Of a stretch of DNA of 64,000 nucleotides, positions 24,854 through 33,625 are shown one piece after another. The position numbers and the translations under genes were made by a program. The number at the start of each line of letters is the position of its first letter. Positions within the stretch are counted from its first letter, which is position 1. The stretch is from assembly GCF_035920345.1 (NCBI RefSeq), contig NZ_CP109149.1, positions 1,860,001-1,924,000 of the forward strand, read 5' to 3'. Below the pieces are notes generated by a model. That model saw only the letters and a program-made list of their open reading frames with translations. It searched no databases and was not told the origin of the DNA. The DNA is from Nocardia vinacea (GTDB lineage Bacteria > Actinomycetota > Actinomycetes > Mycobacteriales > Mycobacteriaceae).

Positions 24854-25255
24854 ATGCGCGAGGGTGGCTGTCTGTGTGGGCAAATCCGTTTCCGTGCGGC
24901 CGGGGATGTTGATTTTCCACATCTGTGCTCGTGCCCACACTGCCAGCAGCTCGGTGGCTGCCCAGCGATGGCATGGGTCGATTTCCCCATCGAAGGATTC
25001 GAATGGGTCGGGCCCGGCGGGGAGCCTCGCTGGTACAAGACCTGGCCCACGACCGCCCGCGGATTCTGCGGCAACTGCGGCAGCACGATCGCGGCTCTCG
25101 ATGTCGGCGGCACGGCTATAGGTGTGACGATGATGAGCCTCGACGACCACAGCGATCTGGTCCCCGTGCACCAGAGCTCGAAGGAAACAGCCGTTGCATG
25201 GATGCCCGCAATCGAGACAACCAAAGCTGAGGTCTCCGTCGCGGGCATGCTATAG
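24854..25255 (+). CDS. GFA-family zinc protein
   Basis: This 133-residue protein has the GFA zinc-site pattern: GGCLCGQIRF, then HLCSCPHCQQLGGCPAMAWV, and FCGNCGSTI. Five or more cysteines bind two zinc ions in this fold, named after the glutathione-dependent formaldehyde-activating enzyme; most members have no proven reaction. ATG 24854 is chosen because GAGGGAGG lies five bases upstream; an in-frame ATG at 24836 is the alternative. Confidence 0.85.
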   Translation: MREGGCLCGQIRFRAAGDVDFPHLCSCPHCQQLGGCPAMAWVDFPIEGFEWVGPGGEPRWYKTWPTTARGFCGNCGSTIAALDVGGTAIGVTMMSLDDHSDLVPVHQSSKETAVAWMPAIETTKAEVSVAGML

Positions 25256-25356
25256 ACCAGCATCGACACGTTCGGTGTGCCCCAACAACTTCTAGGCAGT
25301 CACCGTCGACAACGGGTCAATTAGCGAAGGATCAAAGCTCTTCCCACTGCACCTAG

Positions 25357-25890
25357 GGTTGTGAACCGGATAATCGCTGGAATGGGTCGCATGTCGCAGG
25401 GGTTCGCAGCGCGGTCGATGTCACGCTCTCTGCGCGTGATTTCGACGATTCCGAATCCACGTGTCTGCTGCACGCATACGCGCAGGAACGCCGGGGCGTC
25501 GTCGGCTTCGACGATCCACCGGGACTGGATAAGCCATCGCAGTACCACTCGCCTTCTGGATTGTTCGTCGTCGCATACACCACTGCAGCCGATCCCTTCG
25601 CGTGTGGCGGTGTGAGAACCTATCCCGACCGGGACCACGTCATGGAGATCCGCAAGATGTACGTCGCACCGGGATATCGCAAGATCGGCCTGGGCCGCCG
25701 CGTCCTGGCCGAGCTCGAGCAGCACGCCGCCGCATACGGCGCACACGAGGTGATCCTCGAAACCGGGTCCTACAACCAGGCAGCTATGCACATGTACACA
25801 TCCGCTGGCTACCACCTGATTCCCGCGTATGTTCCGGACCGGCCGGACTTCAATCGCGCGTTCGCGAAGACATTGACAACCGCGAGTTGA
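25357..25890 (+). pseudogene. GNAT acetyltransferase lacking a proper start
   Basis: From about 25414 to 25890 one frame encodes a near-complete GNAT protein: VDVTLSARDFDDSESTCLLH, PSGLFVVAYTTA, IRKMYVAPGYRKIGLGRRVL, YNQAAMHMYTSAGY. The frame has no ATG, GTG or TTG between its upstream stop (25354-25356) and TTG 25561, which lies inside the fold. Either the 5' end has been lost by mutation, or a 109-residue shortened protein is made from TTG 25561. Confidence 0.6.
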
Positions 25891-26000
25891 TCCGTCGGGT
25901 CACCGCTAACCAACTGCGTCGCAACAGACCCCAAGCAAGCGCGGTGCCGAGGTCGGCGGCAGTCGCGGCGCTCGAGATCATCTGTTCTGGTGGCCGATTG

Positions 26001-26260
26001 CTATGGCGTGGTCGATGGTTCTTGACCGGCGCTGTCGCCGTACAACAACGTGGGACCGATCAGCCGCAGCAGCTCAACCTCGAAACCGAGGCGTTCGCGC
26101 TCATGGCGACGCAACATCACGCCGACGATGGTCTCGTGTCCGTAGCAGGTGACCAGATCGGCGCGCACACCACTCGCTGTGGCCTCGTCGCCGCGGGTGT
26201 CGGCATCCTGGAGTCTGTGTGTCTGGTCCAGGATGGCGCGCCCGTCAGCGACCGGGATCA
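26001..26260 (-). pseudogene. unidentified coding remnant
   Basis: The minus strand has an open frame of about 86 codons with host-like high G+C at third positions. It reads LIPVADGRAILDQTHRLQDA, GVRADLVTCYGHETIVGVML and RHERERLGFEVELLRLIG. It has no start codon at its upstream end and follows a stop. I do not recognise the family. It looks like the C-terminal part of a real gene. Confidence 0.35.
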
Positions 26261-26543
26261 GGCCGGTCGCTCACGCCTTCAAGTCTGCCCTCGATCGAGC
26301 GGTGGTGGGCGCTGTTGGGCGGCCCTAGTACGGCGGTCGGGGTTCAGAGACACTCTTCGGCCGACTGGACCCCACAGGCCGAGATACGCTCGCCGAAGCA
26401 CGGTCCGAATCCGACCGGGGCACAACCACAATCGTCATGGTTTGCCGGGCGACGGCACCGACACCACTGAGTCCGGGAATCGGTCATGGGCCCGCCGTAA
26501 CTTGTCCGCGTCGTAGAAACGGCGCGCCCAGTACGAGTTCGGT

Positions 26544-26700
26544 TTGGCCAGCCTGATCGCACCGAACCACCAGAGGGGATGGACCCTCGTCATGGTCGCC
26601 GAGTTCGAAGCCGATCTCGGCCATATGCGCACCCGCGACGGCATGGCAAAGGCCCGCGCGAAGGCCCGCCTCGAGAGCAAACAGCCGAAACTGGCTCTCG
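26544..26700 (+). pseudogene. serine resolvase/invertase fragment
   Basis: LVMVAEFEADLGHMRTRDGM followed by KARAKARLESKQPKL matches the end of the catalytic domain and linker of Tn3-type resolvases (M-AEFE-DLI-MRT-EGM--AKAKGRL-GKQPKL). The N-terminal catalytic Ser region and the C-terminal HTH are not in frame. It is a scrap of an old transposon or plasmid resolvase. Confidence 0.55.
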
Positions 26701-27040
26701 CCACACGTGTTTGCGGATCGCCGCATGTGACGAACGCGGTCAGCAGCGCCTCGCGAAACGCGCCCTCGAGATCAGCCAGTGCGTCCCCAGGCCTCGACGC
26801 TCTCGACTGTCGGGTTCCACCTCGACCCGTATCGCAAGGGAGGGCGGGCGGGCGAACTACAGCCGCGCGGCACCGGATCGCGGGAGTGCCGACACGCACT
26901 GCCTCAGCCTGGCTTCCACCGAGCAAATTACTCGACACCTCCCGGGCTGAAACAGTCGCTGGCAAGTTCGACGGAAACGCGTACGGCCTTGTGCCCCAAT
27001 GTGTCACGCTGCCCGCATGGCTTTCTTGCGGGCAGATCGC

Positions 27041-28249
27041 ATGCGCGTGCTGGTGACCCTCAACCAGTTCGAATCCCACTTCCGTGGACTGGTCACCCTG
27101 GCCGACGCGATAAGCAGGCATGGCCACGATGTCCGCGTTGCGGCACCCGAGAAGTGGGGCGCCTGGCTGCACAGTAACTACGGCGTCGAGACCGTAGACG
27201 TGAACATACGGCGGGCCAACCGCGAGTTCGATGCAGCCATCTTCGGACTTCTGCTCGACCGGGACATAGACGCGTTCGACCGGATGTACATGACGGAGTT
27301 CCTCAGTGACCGGATCGCCCTGCGTATCGCCGAAGACGTACTGAACCTCTCCGAGCGGTGGCGGCCCGATGTCGTCCTACACGAGTGCTCGGAATTCGGC
27401 GGTTACCTGGCCGCGGAGGTGCTCGGAATACCACACGTCACGGTGGATATCGGCCCGCTGCAGCTTGTGCGAAACCTCCATGAAGACCTGATCCGGCCCG
27501 CTCTGACCACTCAGCGGGCCAAACTCGGGCTTCCGGAAGAACCATCGACACCGGGAATCCTGCGGCATCTCACGGTCTCCCTGACGCCGAAAGAATTCAA
27601 TAACGCCGATCTCGACACCCCACTGGTCCGGTACCGGCACGAACCACCGGTACGTCACAATGATCAACTGCTCCCGGACGTGTTCACGTCGATGCCTGGC
27701 GATCGGCCGATCGTTTACCTCTCACTGGGCTCGATCGGACCCTTCTCACCGCGATTCAGGGATCGAATGTCCGAAATCTACAGGGAGGTCTTCGCGGCCT
27801 TGGCTGAGCTCCGGTGTACCGCGGTCGTCTCGTTGCCGTCGCTGTACCGCGACATATTTCGGTCGCTACCGCCGCACATCCATGTTCTGCCGTACGTACC
27901 CCAGTCCCTCGTATTGGCAAACGTGGACCTGTTCATCACGCACGGTGGATTGAATTCGATGCGCGACACGATAACCTACGGAGTCCCGCACGTGGTACTC
28001 CCCTTTTTCGCCGATCATCCCGGAAATGCACGACGCTGCGAAACCCTCGGCACCGGTATCCACATCGATCCTATGACCGTCAACGCCTCGGATGTTTTCA
28101 CCGCCTGCCGACGGACCCTCGACGACTGCGCCTACCGGCAGGCCGCACGATCGCTCAAACGACACATGTGGGCGCTGCCGCCGCAATCTGCATTCGCCGA
28201 TGACCTCGCAGATCTCGTTCTAGGCTCGCACCGGGAGAAAATAGAATGA
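27041..28249 (+). CDS. GT1/MGT-type glycosyltransferase
   Basis: This GT-B enzyme of about 402 residues resembles macrolide and sterol glycosyltransferases. The N-terminal acceptor domain starts MRVLVTLNQFESHFRGLVTL. The C-terminal donor domain has PIVYLSLGSIG and VDLFITHGGLNSMRDTITYG then VPHVVLPFFADHPGNARRC, the nucleotide-sugar signature. ATG 27041 fits the family; ATG 27017 and 26999 are in-frame alternatives and none has a clear ribosome-binding site. It overlaps the next gene by four bases (ATGA), so it probably transfers the dideoxysugar made by the two following enzymes. Confidence 0.83.
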   Translation: MRVLVTLNQFESHFRGLVTLADAISRHGHDVRVAAPEKWGAWLHSNYGVETVDVNIRRANREFDAAIFGLLLDRDIDAFDRMYMTEFLSDRIALRIAEDVLNLSERWRPDVVLHECSEFGGYLAAEVLGIPHVTVDIGPLQLVRNLHEDLIRPALTTQRAKLGLPEEPSTPGILRHLTVSLTPKEFNNADLDTPLVRYRHEPPVRHNDQLLPDVFTSMPGDRPIVYLSLGSIGPFSPRFRDRMSEIYREVFAALAELRCTAVVSLPSLYRDIFRSLPPHIHVLPYVPQSLVLANVDLFITHGGLNSMRDTITYGVPHVVLPFFADHPGNARRCETLGTGIHIDPMTVNASDVFTACRRTLDDCAYRQAARSLKRHMWALPPQSAFADDLADLVLGSHREKIE

Positions 28250-29589
28250 ACGATAGAGACGATCTACTCGCGAGAATCCGACAATTACACAATTCGCAAA
28301 CCGAGCATCGCTTCGTCGCGGGCGTCACCGAGATCCAATCATCCGGCGCCTGCCTCAATGACGACGACAGGGTTGCCGTGGTCGAGGCAGCGCTGGATAT
28401 GCGTATCGCGGCGGGAATTCTGGCACATCGATTCGAAACCGAATTCGCCAGAAAAATCGGACTCCGCAAGGCGCGACTCACCAACTCCGGATCATCGGCG
28501 AACCTGCTCGCGGTAACCGCATTAACCGCCCCGGAGTTGGGTGATACCCGGCTGCGCCCTGGGGATGAGGTGATCACGGCTGCAGCCGGATTCCCGACGA
28601 CAGTGAACCCGATACTGCAAAACGGATTGAAACCGGTGTTCGTAGATATCGATTCCACCACATACAACACGACACCGGAAGCCGTGGAGGCGGCAATCGG
28701 CCCGAGAACCCGTGCCGTCGTACTGGCACACACGCTCGGCAACCCGTTTCCGGTGGCAGAGATCTCCGCATTGTGCGCGGAGCACGGCATGTTCCTGATC
28801 GAAGACAATTGCGATGCAGTCGGATCGACATACCGGTCACGCGTTACCGGCACCTTCGGCGATCTGGCCACCGTCAGCTTCTACCCGGCACACCATTTGA
28901 CCACAGGTGAGGGTGGATGCGTCCTGACCAACAACCTGACAACAGCTCGCGTCGTGAAGTCTCTGCGGGATTGGGGACGCGACTGCTGGTGCGAGCCGGG
29001 CGAAAGCAACAAATGCGGAAAGAGATTCAATCAACAGCTAGGCTGTCTTCCCTACGGATACGACCACAAGTACATCTATTCGCATATCGGCTACAACCTG
29101 AAGACAACAGATATCCAGGCTGCGCTCGGGCTCTCTCAGCTGGCCAGACTAGACGATTTCTGCGCCCGCCGGCGTCATAATTGGCGTCGGCTTCGCGAAG
29201 GCCTGGATGGGATCGACCATCTCCGCCTGCCGCAACCAACCCCCGACAGCGATCCGAGCTGGTTCGGATTTGCGCTGACAGTGCTGCCGGACGCGCCTTT
29301 CGGCCGTATCGACATCGTCAACTTCCTCGAAGGCCGCAAAATAGCGACCCGTGGCCTCTTCGCCGGAAATCTCCTCCGCCATCCGGCGTACTCGAACATC
29401 GAGTGCCGTATTTCCGGAAGTTTGGCGGCCAGCGACTACGTCGCCGACAACACCTTCTGGGTCGGCGTGTACCCGGGCATAACCGACGAGATGACCGACT
29501 ACATGATCGCCTCGGTCCGGGAGTACGTTTCCGGCTACCAACGCTCCCCGGTCCGGCTCATGGCGACCTCGCCCGAGGACAAGTGGTGA
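28246..29589 (+). CDS. CDP-4-keto-6-deoxyglucose-3-dehydrase (E1)
   Basis: This 447-residue PMP/[2Fe-2S] enzyme of the DegT family matches RfbH/DdhC/AscC. The PLP-binding lysine is replaced by His in FYPAHHLTTGEGG (His216-His217). Four cysteines occur at 189, 247, 249 and 257, that is C-X57-C-X-C-X7-C, the exact cluster spacing known for E1. Motifs LGCLPYGYDHKYIYSHIGYN are also typical. It removes the C3 hydroxyl in 3,6-dideoxyhexose synthesis and needs a flavin/iron-sulfur reductase (E3), which is not encoded nearby. It is translationally coupled on both sides. Confidence 0.92.
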   Translation: MNDRDDLLARIRQLHNSQTEHRFVAGVTEIQSSGACLNDDDRVAVVEAALDMRIAAGILAHRFETEFARKIGLRKARLTNSGSSANLLAVTALTAPELGDTRLRPGDEVITAAAGFPTTVNPILQNGLKPVFVDIDSTTYNTTPEAVEAAIGPRTRAVVLAHTLGNPFPVAEISALCAEHGMFLIEDNCDAVGSTYRSRVTGTFGDLATVSFYPAHHLTTGEGGCVLTNNLTTARVVKSLRDWGRDCWCEPGESNKCGKRFNQQLGCLPYGYDHKYIYSHIGYNLKTTDIQAALGLSQLARLDDFCARRRHNWRRLREGLDGIDHLRLPQPTPDSDPSWFGFALTVLPDAPFGRIDIVNFLEGRKIATRGLFAGNLLRHPAYSNIECRISGSLAASDYVADNTFWVGVYPGITDEMTDYMIASVREYVSGYQRSPVRLMATSPEDKW

Positions 29590-30455
29590 ACAGGCTGGTG
29601 GTCACCGGTGCGGACGGACTGCTCGGCAGCGGGATAACGAGGGCGACGAGCCCGTTTCATCGTACCGATCGACAGGTGCTCGGGTTCGGATCGAAAGAAC
29701 TCGACATCACCGATGCAACGGCGCTGAACGACACCGTCGGCCCCGGCGATGTGGTCATCAACTGCGCGGCATACACCGGCGTAGACGCCGCCGAGACCGA
29801 AGCCGACAAGGCGTTCGCGGTCAACGGGGTCGGCCCGGGACTACTGGCCCGAGCCTGCGCGAACAAGGGAGCGCGACTGCTGCACATCTCGACCGCGTAC
29901 GTCTTCGACGGGTCGGCGTCGAGTCCATGGGAGACCTGGTCACCGACCGCCCCGTTGAGCGTGTACGGAAGATCCAAGTTGGCAGGTGAGGAGGCCGCCC
30001 GAGCAGCGTTGCCCGATGCGCGGATCGTCCGCACCATGTGGCTGTACTCGGGGACCGACCGGGATTTCCCGGCCGCACTCGTGCGGAGATGCTCCCGGGG
30101 CGAGCACGTCGCGGTCGTCACCGACCAGATCGCGTCCCCAACCTACGTCGACGATCTCGTATCCGCTCTGTTCGACCTCGTCGCCCACCCGAATCCACCG
30201 CGACTGCTCCACGCGACCGGAGGCGGCGCCGCATCCAAATACCGATTCGCTCGTGCAATTATCGAAGCGGCGGGACTCGATGCGGACCTGTTACGGCCCT
30301 GCCGGACATCGGATTTCCGAGATGCCGCAACCCGGCCCCGGAATGCCGTTCTGTCGAATTCATCGTGGATCGACTGCGGCCTTACCCCACTACCACACTG
30401 GCGTGACGGACTGCGTCGCGCTGTCAGAGCTGCAGTTCGGGATATCCGGCCGTGA
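29586..30455 (+). CDS. RmlD-like NAD(P)H sugar 4-ketoreductase
   Basis: GTG 29586 overlaps the E1 stop (GTGA). The 289-residue SDR-type protein has VTGADGLLGSGI (cofactor loop), VINCAAYTGVDAAETEADKA and STAYVFDGSASSPW, with YGRSKLAGEE carrying the Tyr-X3-Lys pair, all as in dTDP-4-dehydrorhamnose reductases. In this operon it probably reduces the 4-keto group of the 3,6-dideoxysugar, giving a paratose-, abequose- or ascarylose-type product. The stereochemistry cannot be read from sequence. Confidence 0.85.
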   Translation: MNRLVVTGADGLLGSGITRATSPFHRTDRQVLGFGSKELDITDATALNDTVGPGDVVINCAAYTGVDAAETEADKAFAVNGVGPGLLARACANKGARLLHISTAYVFDGSASSPWETWSPTAPLSVYGRSKLAGEEAARAALPDARIVRTMWLYSGTDRDFPAALVRRCSRGEHVAVVTDQIASPTYVDDLVSALFDLVAHPNPPRLLHATGGGAASKYRFARAIIEAAGLDADLLRPCRTSDFRDAATRPRNAVLSNSSWIDCGLTPLPHWRDGLRRAVRAAVRDIRP

Positions 30456-30515
30456 ACGGAGCGAACCGATGACACAGCGCTCGGTGTCCGCGTACCTACG
30501 GCTGCGCCTGATTTC

Positions 30516-30542
30516 GGCCTACGCCGGTATCCGGCGTAGGCC
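30516..30542 (+). terminator. perfect hairpin after sugar operon
   Basis: GGCCTACGCCGG (30516-30527) pairs with CCGGCGTAGGCC (30531-30542) around a 3-nt loop, 60 bases past the RmlD-like stop. It is a likely terminator. An ATG at 30470 opens a short frame that runs through the hairpin; I do not call it a gene. Confidence 0.65.
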
Positions 30543-30584
30543 CGGCGCATCGGAACCACGTGTTCAGCTCAGCGCGCGTAGCAC

Positions 30585-30905
30585 CCCGGTAACTCCCGGG
30601 ATGCACCATAGCCAGGCGCTGGCAGGACGCGTTCGTACTCCACAGGGCTGAGCATGTCGATCTTCGAATGCCTTCGCGTCGGGCTGTAGAACGCTTCGAT
30701 GTAGTCGAAGATCGCGTTGGCCAACTCCTGTCGGGTGGCCCATCGTTGGTGTCGAGTAGCTCCAATTACATTGTGCTGAAGTAGCTTTCGACCATACTGT
30801 TGTCGAAGCAGTCCCCGACGGGGCCCATCGAACCCAGCAGTCCCGCCTGACGGATGCGTTGCCCGAACGCCCAGCTGGTGTACTGGCCGGATTCAACTGA
30901 TCGTC
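30585..30905 (-). pseudogene. IS3-family transposase OrfB, C-terminal fragment
   Basis: The minus strand encodes GQYTSWAFGQRIRQAGLLGS and MGPVGDCFDNSMVESYFSTM, the end of an IS3-type DDE domain, then after a frameshift ANAIFDYIEAFYSPTRRHSK and LSPVEYERVLPAPG. The first two catalytic Asp regions are missing. It is one of several unrelated transposase pieces packed between 30.6 and 33.4 kb. Confidence 0.7.
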
Positions 30906-30929
30906 GCAACACCTCGATTTCGGAGGTGT

Positions 30930-31040
30930 GTGTTGGCGTACGGGAAGCGGCAGTTGGAGGTTCGGGCGTATCGGGGTCAGATTCCGTCGCCGGGTCGGCC
31001 GACGGTGGCCTGGCGTGAGGATCGGGTCCGGTTAAAGAGC
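30930..31040 (+). pseudogene. IS30-family transposase N-terminal fragment
   Basis: GTG 30930, after CGGAGG, begins LAYGKRQLEVRAYRGQIPSP then GRPTVAWREDRVR, the opening of actinobacterial IS30-type transposases. It breaks off at about 31030 and is joined directly to an IS3 OrfA tail. Confidence 0.5.
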
Positions 31041-31127
31041 TCAAAGAGCTGCGCGAACAGAACGCGAGGTTGAAGCGGCTACACGCCGATGCGGAGTTGG
31101 AGAAAGACGCGCTGCGCGAGATTTCGC
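31041..31127 (+). pseudogene. IS3-family OrfA C-terminal fragment
   Basis: ELKELREQNARLKRLHADAE then LEKDALREIS is the leucine-zipper tail of IS3 OrfA. The frame is lost at about 31127, where the sequence switches to the opposite strand of an OrfB start. Confidence 0.6.
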
Positions 31128-31230
31128 GACTACCTTGCACGCGAACCGTTCCGACATACTCATCACATCCTTGAGCATGTCCACGGCGCGGCGCTTGGCC
31201 GCTGGGCTCAGAATTTTCCAGTCATGATCA
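31128..31230 (-). pseudogene. inverted IS3 OrfA end/OrfB start
   Basis: On the minus strand, TGKF-stop (end of OrfA) overlaps KILSPAAKRRAVDMLKDVMS then MSERFACKVV (start of OrfB). The OrfB sequence that should follow, LHRSTYRRLPAAQTPADPD, lies on the plus strand beyond the IS110 element at 32572. This segment has therefore been inverted relative to both neighbours. Confidence 0.6.
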
Positions 31231-31261
31231 TGAGGGCGGGGCGCCACCGGCCCAGCGGACC

Positions 31262-31493
31262 TGACTCTGAATTTTCCTGACCTGTCTCCGGACCGTGTCT
31301 TTCGAGGGACCCGTCGATCTGCTGGCGTCGATGGCGGCCCGCCGCCCGCGCAGAGTCCCCGGGGTCCTGCCGCGGAGGGAGTGACCTGATAGGAGCATGC
31401 CGCGTCGAGATCGCGTCCCCTGACTGGCCTGTCCGACCTCTGCTGCTGGCATCGGGAAACCGACGCCGAACAGCGTCAGGAAGGACTGATACG
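31262..31493 (+). ncRNA. candidate IS110 bridge-RNA region
   Basis: About 230 non-coding bases lie between the inverted IS3 piece and the IS110 start codon. In IS110-group elements the left non-coding end encodes the bridge RNA that guides recombination. This one has several self-complementary GC-rich blocks (for example GGCGGCCCGCCGCC near 31334, GGACC/GGTCC-type pairs near 31310-31370). Structure and expression are inferred, not shown. Confidence 0.4.
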
Positions 31494-32549
31494 TTGACGA
31501 GCCCCGTGCAGACGGTCTTCGCCGGAGTCGACACTCACGCCGACACCCATCACATCGCCATTGTCAACGAACACGGCAGACAACTCGCCGACCGTGAATT
31601 CCCCACGACCGCAGCAGGTTACGAAGCGATCGAGCAATGGATCACGACTCACGGCCAAGTCGCGCGAGTCGGGATCGAAGGCACCGGTTCCTATGGGGTG
31701 GGACTGGCACGGCACCTGCGCCGGCACGGCTACGACATCGCCGAGGTGCCTCGCCCGAACCGGCGGCTGCGCCGCGCCCAGGGCAAATCCGACGCGATAG
31801 ATGCCTATGCCGCCGCGCGGCGGTTGCTCGATGGATCGGAGGTCACCGCTCCGAAGAACCGTGACGGTGCCATCGAATCCGTCCGGGCGATGCGCGTGGC
31901 CCGCAACAACGCCGTCAAGGCCATGTCGGTCGCCCTCAACGCACTGCGCGCCCTGATCGGCACCAGCCCAGAAGAACTCCGCGGCCAGCTGCGCAAGATG
32001 CCACGTGCCCGGCTGATCGCCACCTGCACCGCATTCGACCCCGACCTGAACCGGCTGACCGATCCGATCGAGGCCACCAAACTCGCGCTGCGCTCACTCG
32101 CCGAGCGCATCAACGACTCGCGGGCCCACGCCGACCGGCTCAAACAGCAGCTGGGAAAGGTCCTTGAACAGGTCGCACCGAACACCATGGACGTGTTCGC
32201 GCTCGGCCCGGATACCGCTGCGGCCCTGGTCATTTCGATCGGCGACAACCCCGACCGGCTCACCTCCGAGGCCGCGTTCGCCCGCCTCTGCGGCGTCCCG
32301 CCGATCCCCGCCTCATCAGGCAAGACCACCCGGCACCGGCTGCACCGCGGCGGCGACCGACAAGCCAACCAGGCCCTGCATACCGCGGTTATCGTCCGAA
32401 TGCGCTACCACGAGGACACCAAGACATACGCCTCCCGGCGCAAGCGCGACGGCAAGACGACACCAGAAATCTTGCGCTGCCTCAAGCGCTATCTCGCGCG
32501 AGAAGTGTTCCGCGCGTTACGCGCCGACTATCGGGCGTTGACGGCTTGA
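31494..32549 (+). CDS. IS110-family transposase
   Basis: This 351-residue DEDD/serine recombinase is complete. The N-terminal RuvC-like domain has FAGVDTHADTHHIAIVNEHG, GIEGTGSYGVGLARHLR and KSDAIDAYAAARRLL; the C-terminal domain has LGPDTAAALVISIGDNPDRL and PPIPASSGKTTRHRLHRGGD, with the catalytic Ser region. The start is TTG 31494, preceded by GGAAGG. It is inserted inside an IS3 element, whose OrfB continues at 32572. Confidence 0.92.
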   Translation: MTSPVQTVFAGVDTHADTHHIAIVNEHGRQLADREFPTTAAGYEAIEQWITTHGQVARVGIEGTGSYGVGLARHLRRHGYDIAEVPRPNRRLRRAQGKSDAIDAYAAARRLLDGSEVTAPKNRDGAIESVRAMRVARNNAVKAMSVALNALRALIGTSPEELRGQLRKMPRARLIATCTAFDPDLNRLTDPIEATKLALRSLAERINDSRAHADRLKQQLGKVLEQVAPNTMDVFALGPDTAAALVISIGDNPDRLTSEAAFARLCGVPPIPASSGKTTRHRLHRGGDRQANQALHTAVIVRMRYHEDTKTYASRRKRDGKTTPEILRCLKRYLAREVFRALRADYRALTA

Positions 32550-32571
32550 CATCTATAGGAGCGTCCCTGGG

Positions 32572-33351
32572 CTGCACAGATCCACGTATCGGCGGCTGCC
32601 GGCCGCGCAAACACCCGCCGATCCTGACGCCGGTGCGCGGGCATGGCTGCGTTCGTATGCCGGCAAACATCCGTGCCACGGGTTCCGGCGGGCATGGGCG
32701 GCACTGCGGTTCGACGAGGGCTTCCCGGTGAACAAGAAGCGGGTCCATCGGCTCTGGCGTGAAGAAGGTCTGCAGGTCCGTGCGCATTCGCCGCGGAAAC
32801 GGGCCGGGCAATCCTCGGTTCCGGTGATCGACGCCGATGCTCGGAAGACGGTGTGGGCGTTGGACTTCCAGTTCGATTCGACCGTCGACGGGCGGGCGGT
32901 GAAGATCGCGTCGATGGTCGACGAACACACCCGCGAGTCGCTACTGCACGTCGTGGAACGGTCGATCACCGCCGAGCGGCTGGTCGCCGAGCTGCAGCGA
33001 GTGTTCACTGCCACCGGCGGGCCACCGAAGGTACTACGCATGGACAACGGCCCGGAGATGATTTCGGCTGCGCTGCAACAGTTCTGCGTTGATCGCGTCG
33101 GGATCGTCTACATCCCACCCGGAACGCCTTGGAACAACGGCTACATCGAGTCGTTCAACCGGCGGCTGCGGCATGAATGCCTCAATCGCAACCATTGGAC
33201 CAGCCTGCTCGAAGCCCGGGTCGTGATCGGCGACTTCAAAACCGACCACAACCACCGGCACCGACACTCGGCACTGAGCTACCTGACACCGGCCGAGTAC
33301 GCTGCCACCTGCAGCCACACCCATCACCCCGTGGTCTGCGAGATCAACTGA
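32572..33351 (+). pseudogene. IS3-family OrfB, 5' end displaced
   Basis: The frame is open from LHRSTYRRLPAAQTPADPD through HGFRRAWAALRFDEGFPVNK to the full DDE core: VWALDFQFDSTVDGRAV, PKVLRMDNGPEMISAALQQF and PPGTPWNNGYIESFNRRLRH. Only the first 30 or so residues are missing; they lie inverted at 31128-31230, on the far side of IS110. A 207-residue product could start at GTG 32728, but it would lack the OrfA partner and N-terminus. Confidence 0.75.
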
Positions 33352-33411
33352 AACCGATCGACCCCGGACTCAAAGACCGGATCAGATGGTCGCATCATCG
33401 GGGACCCCTAA

Positions 33412-33625
33412 GTTTGTAGTTGTCCGGGCCAAGATCGCTCGGATGCCCGGAAGCGGCGGGGCGTGACTGATCGGGGACTGGTAGTTGGGTTGCTCTGGCC
33501 GGATGGTCACCCCGCCGCTGCGGACGCTCCGGCTGCTGATTGAGACGTGTGGCGAACCGGTCGCTGTTTAGGGGTATGCCAGCGGGGTTGTCCATGGGCG
33601 CAACTGCATTCATGGGAGTGGACGT
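33412..33625 (+). ncRNA. candidate bridge-RNA region of second IS110
   Basis: About 210 non-coding bases precede the second IS110-type transposase, with repeated GC-rich complementary blocks (CCGGAAGCGGCGGGG at 33448 against CCCCGCCGCTGCGG at 33510). By family precedent this leader may be transcribed as a guide RNA. No direct evidence is visible beyond location and pairing potential. Confidence 0.4.

Noticed and set aside
30930..31127. A single intact IS30 or IS3 orfA gene
   Set aside because: The first 35 codons match IS30 and the rest match IS3 OrfA in a different frame; it is a junction of two fragments.
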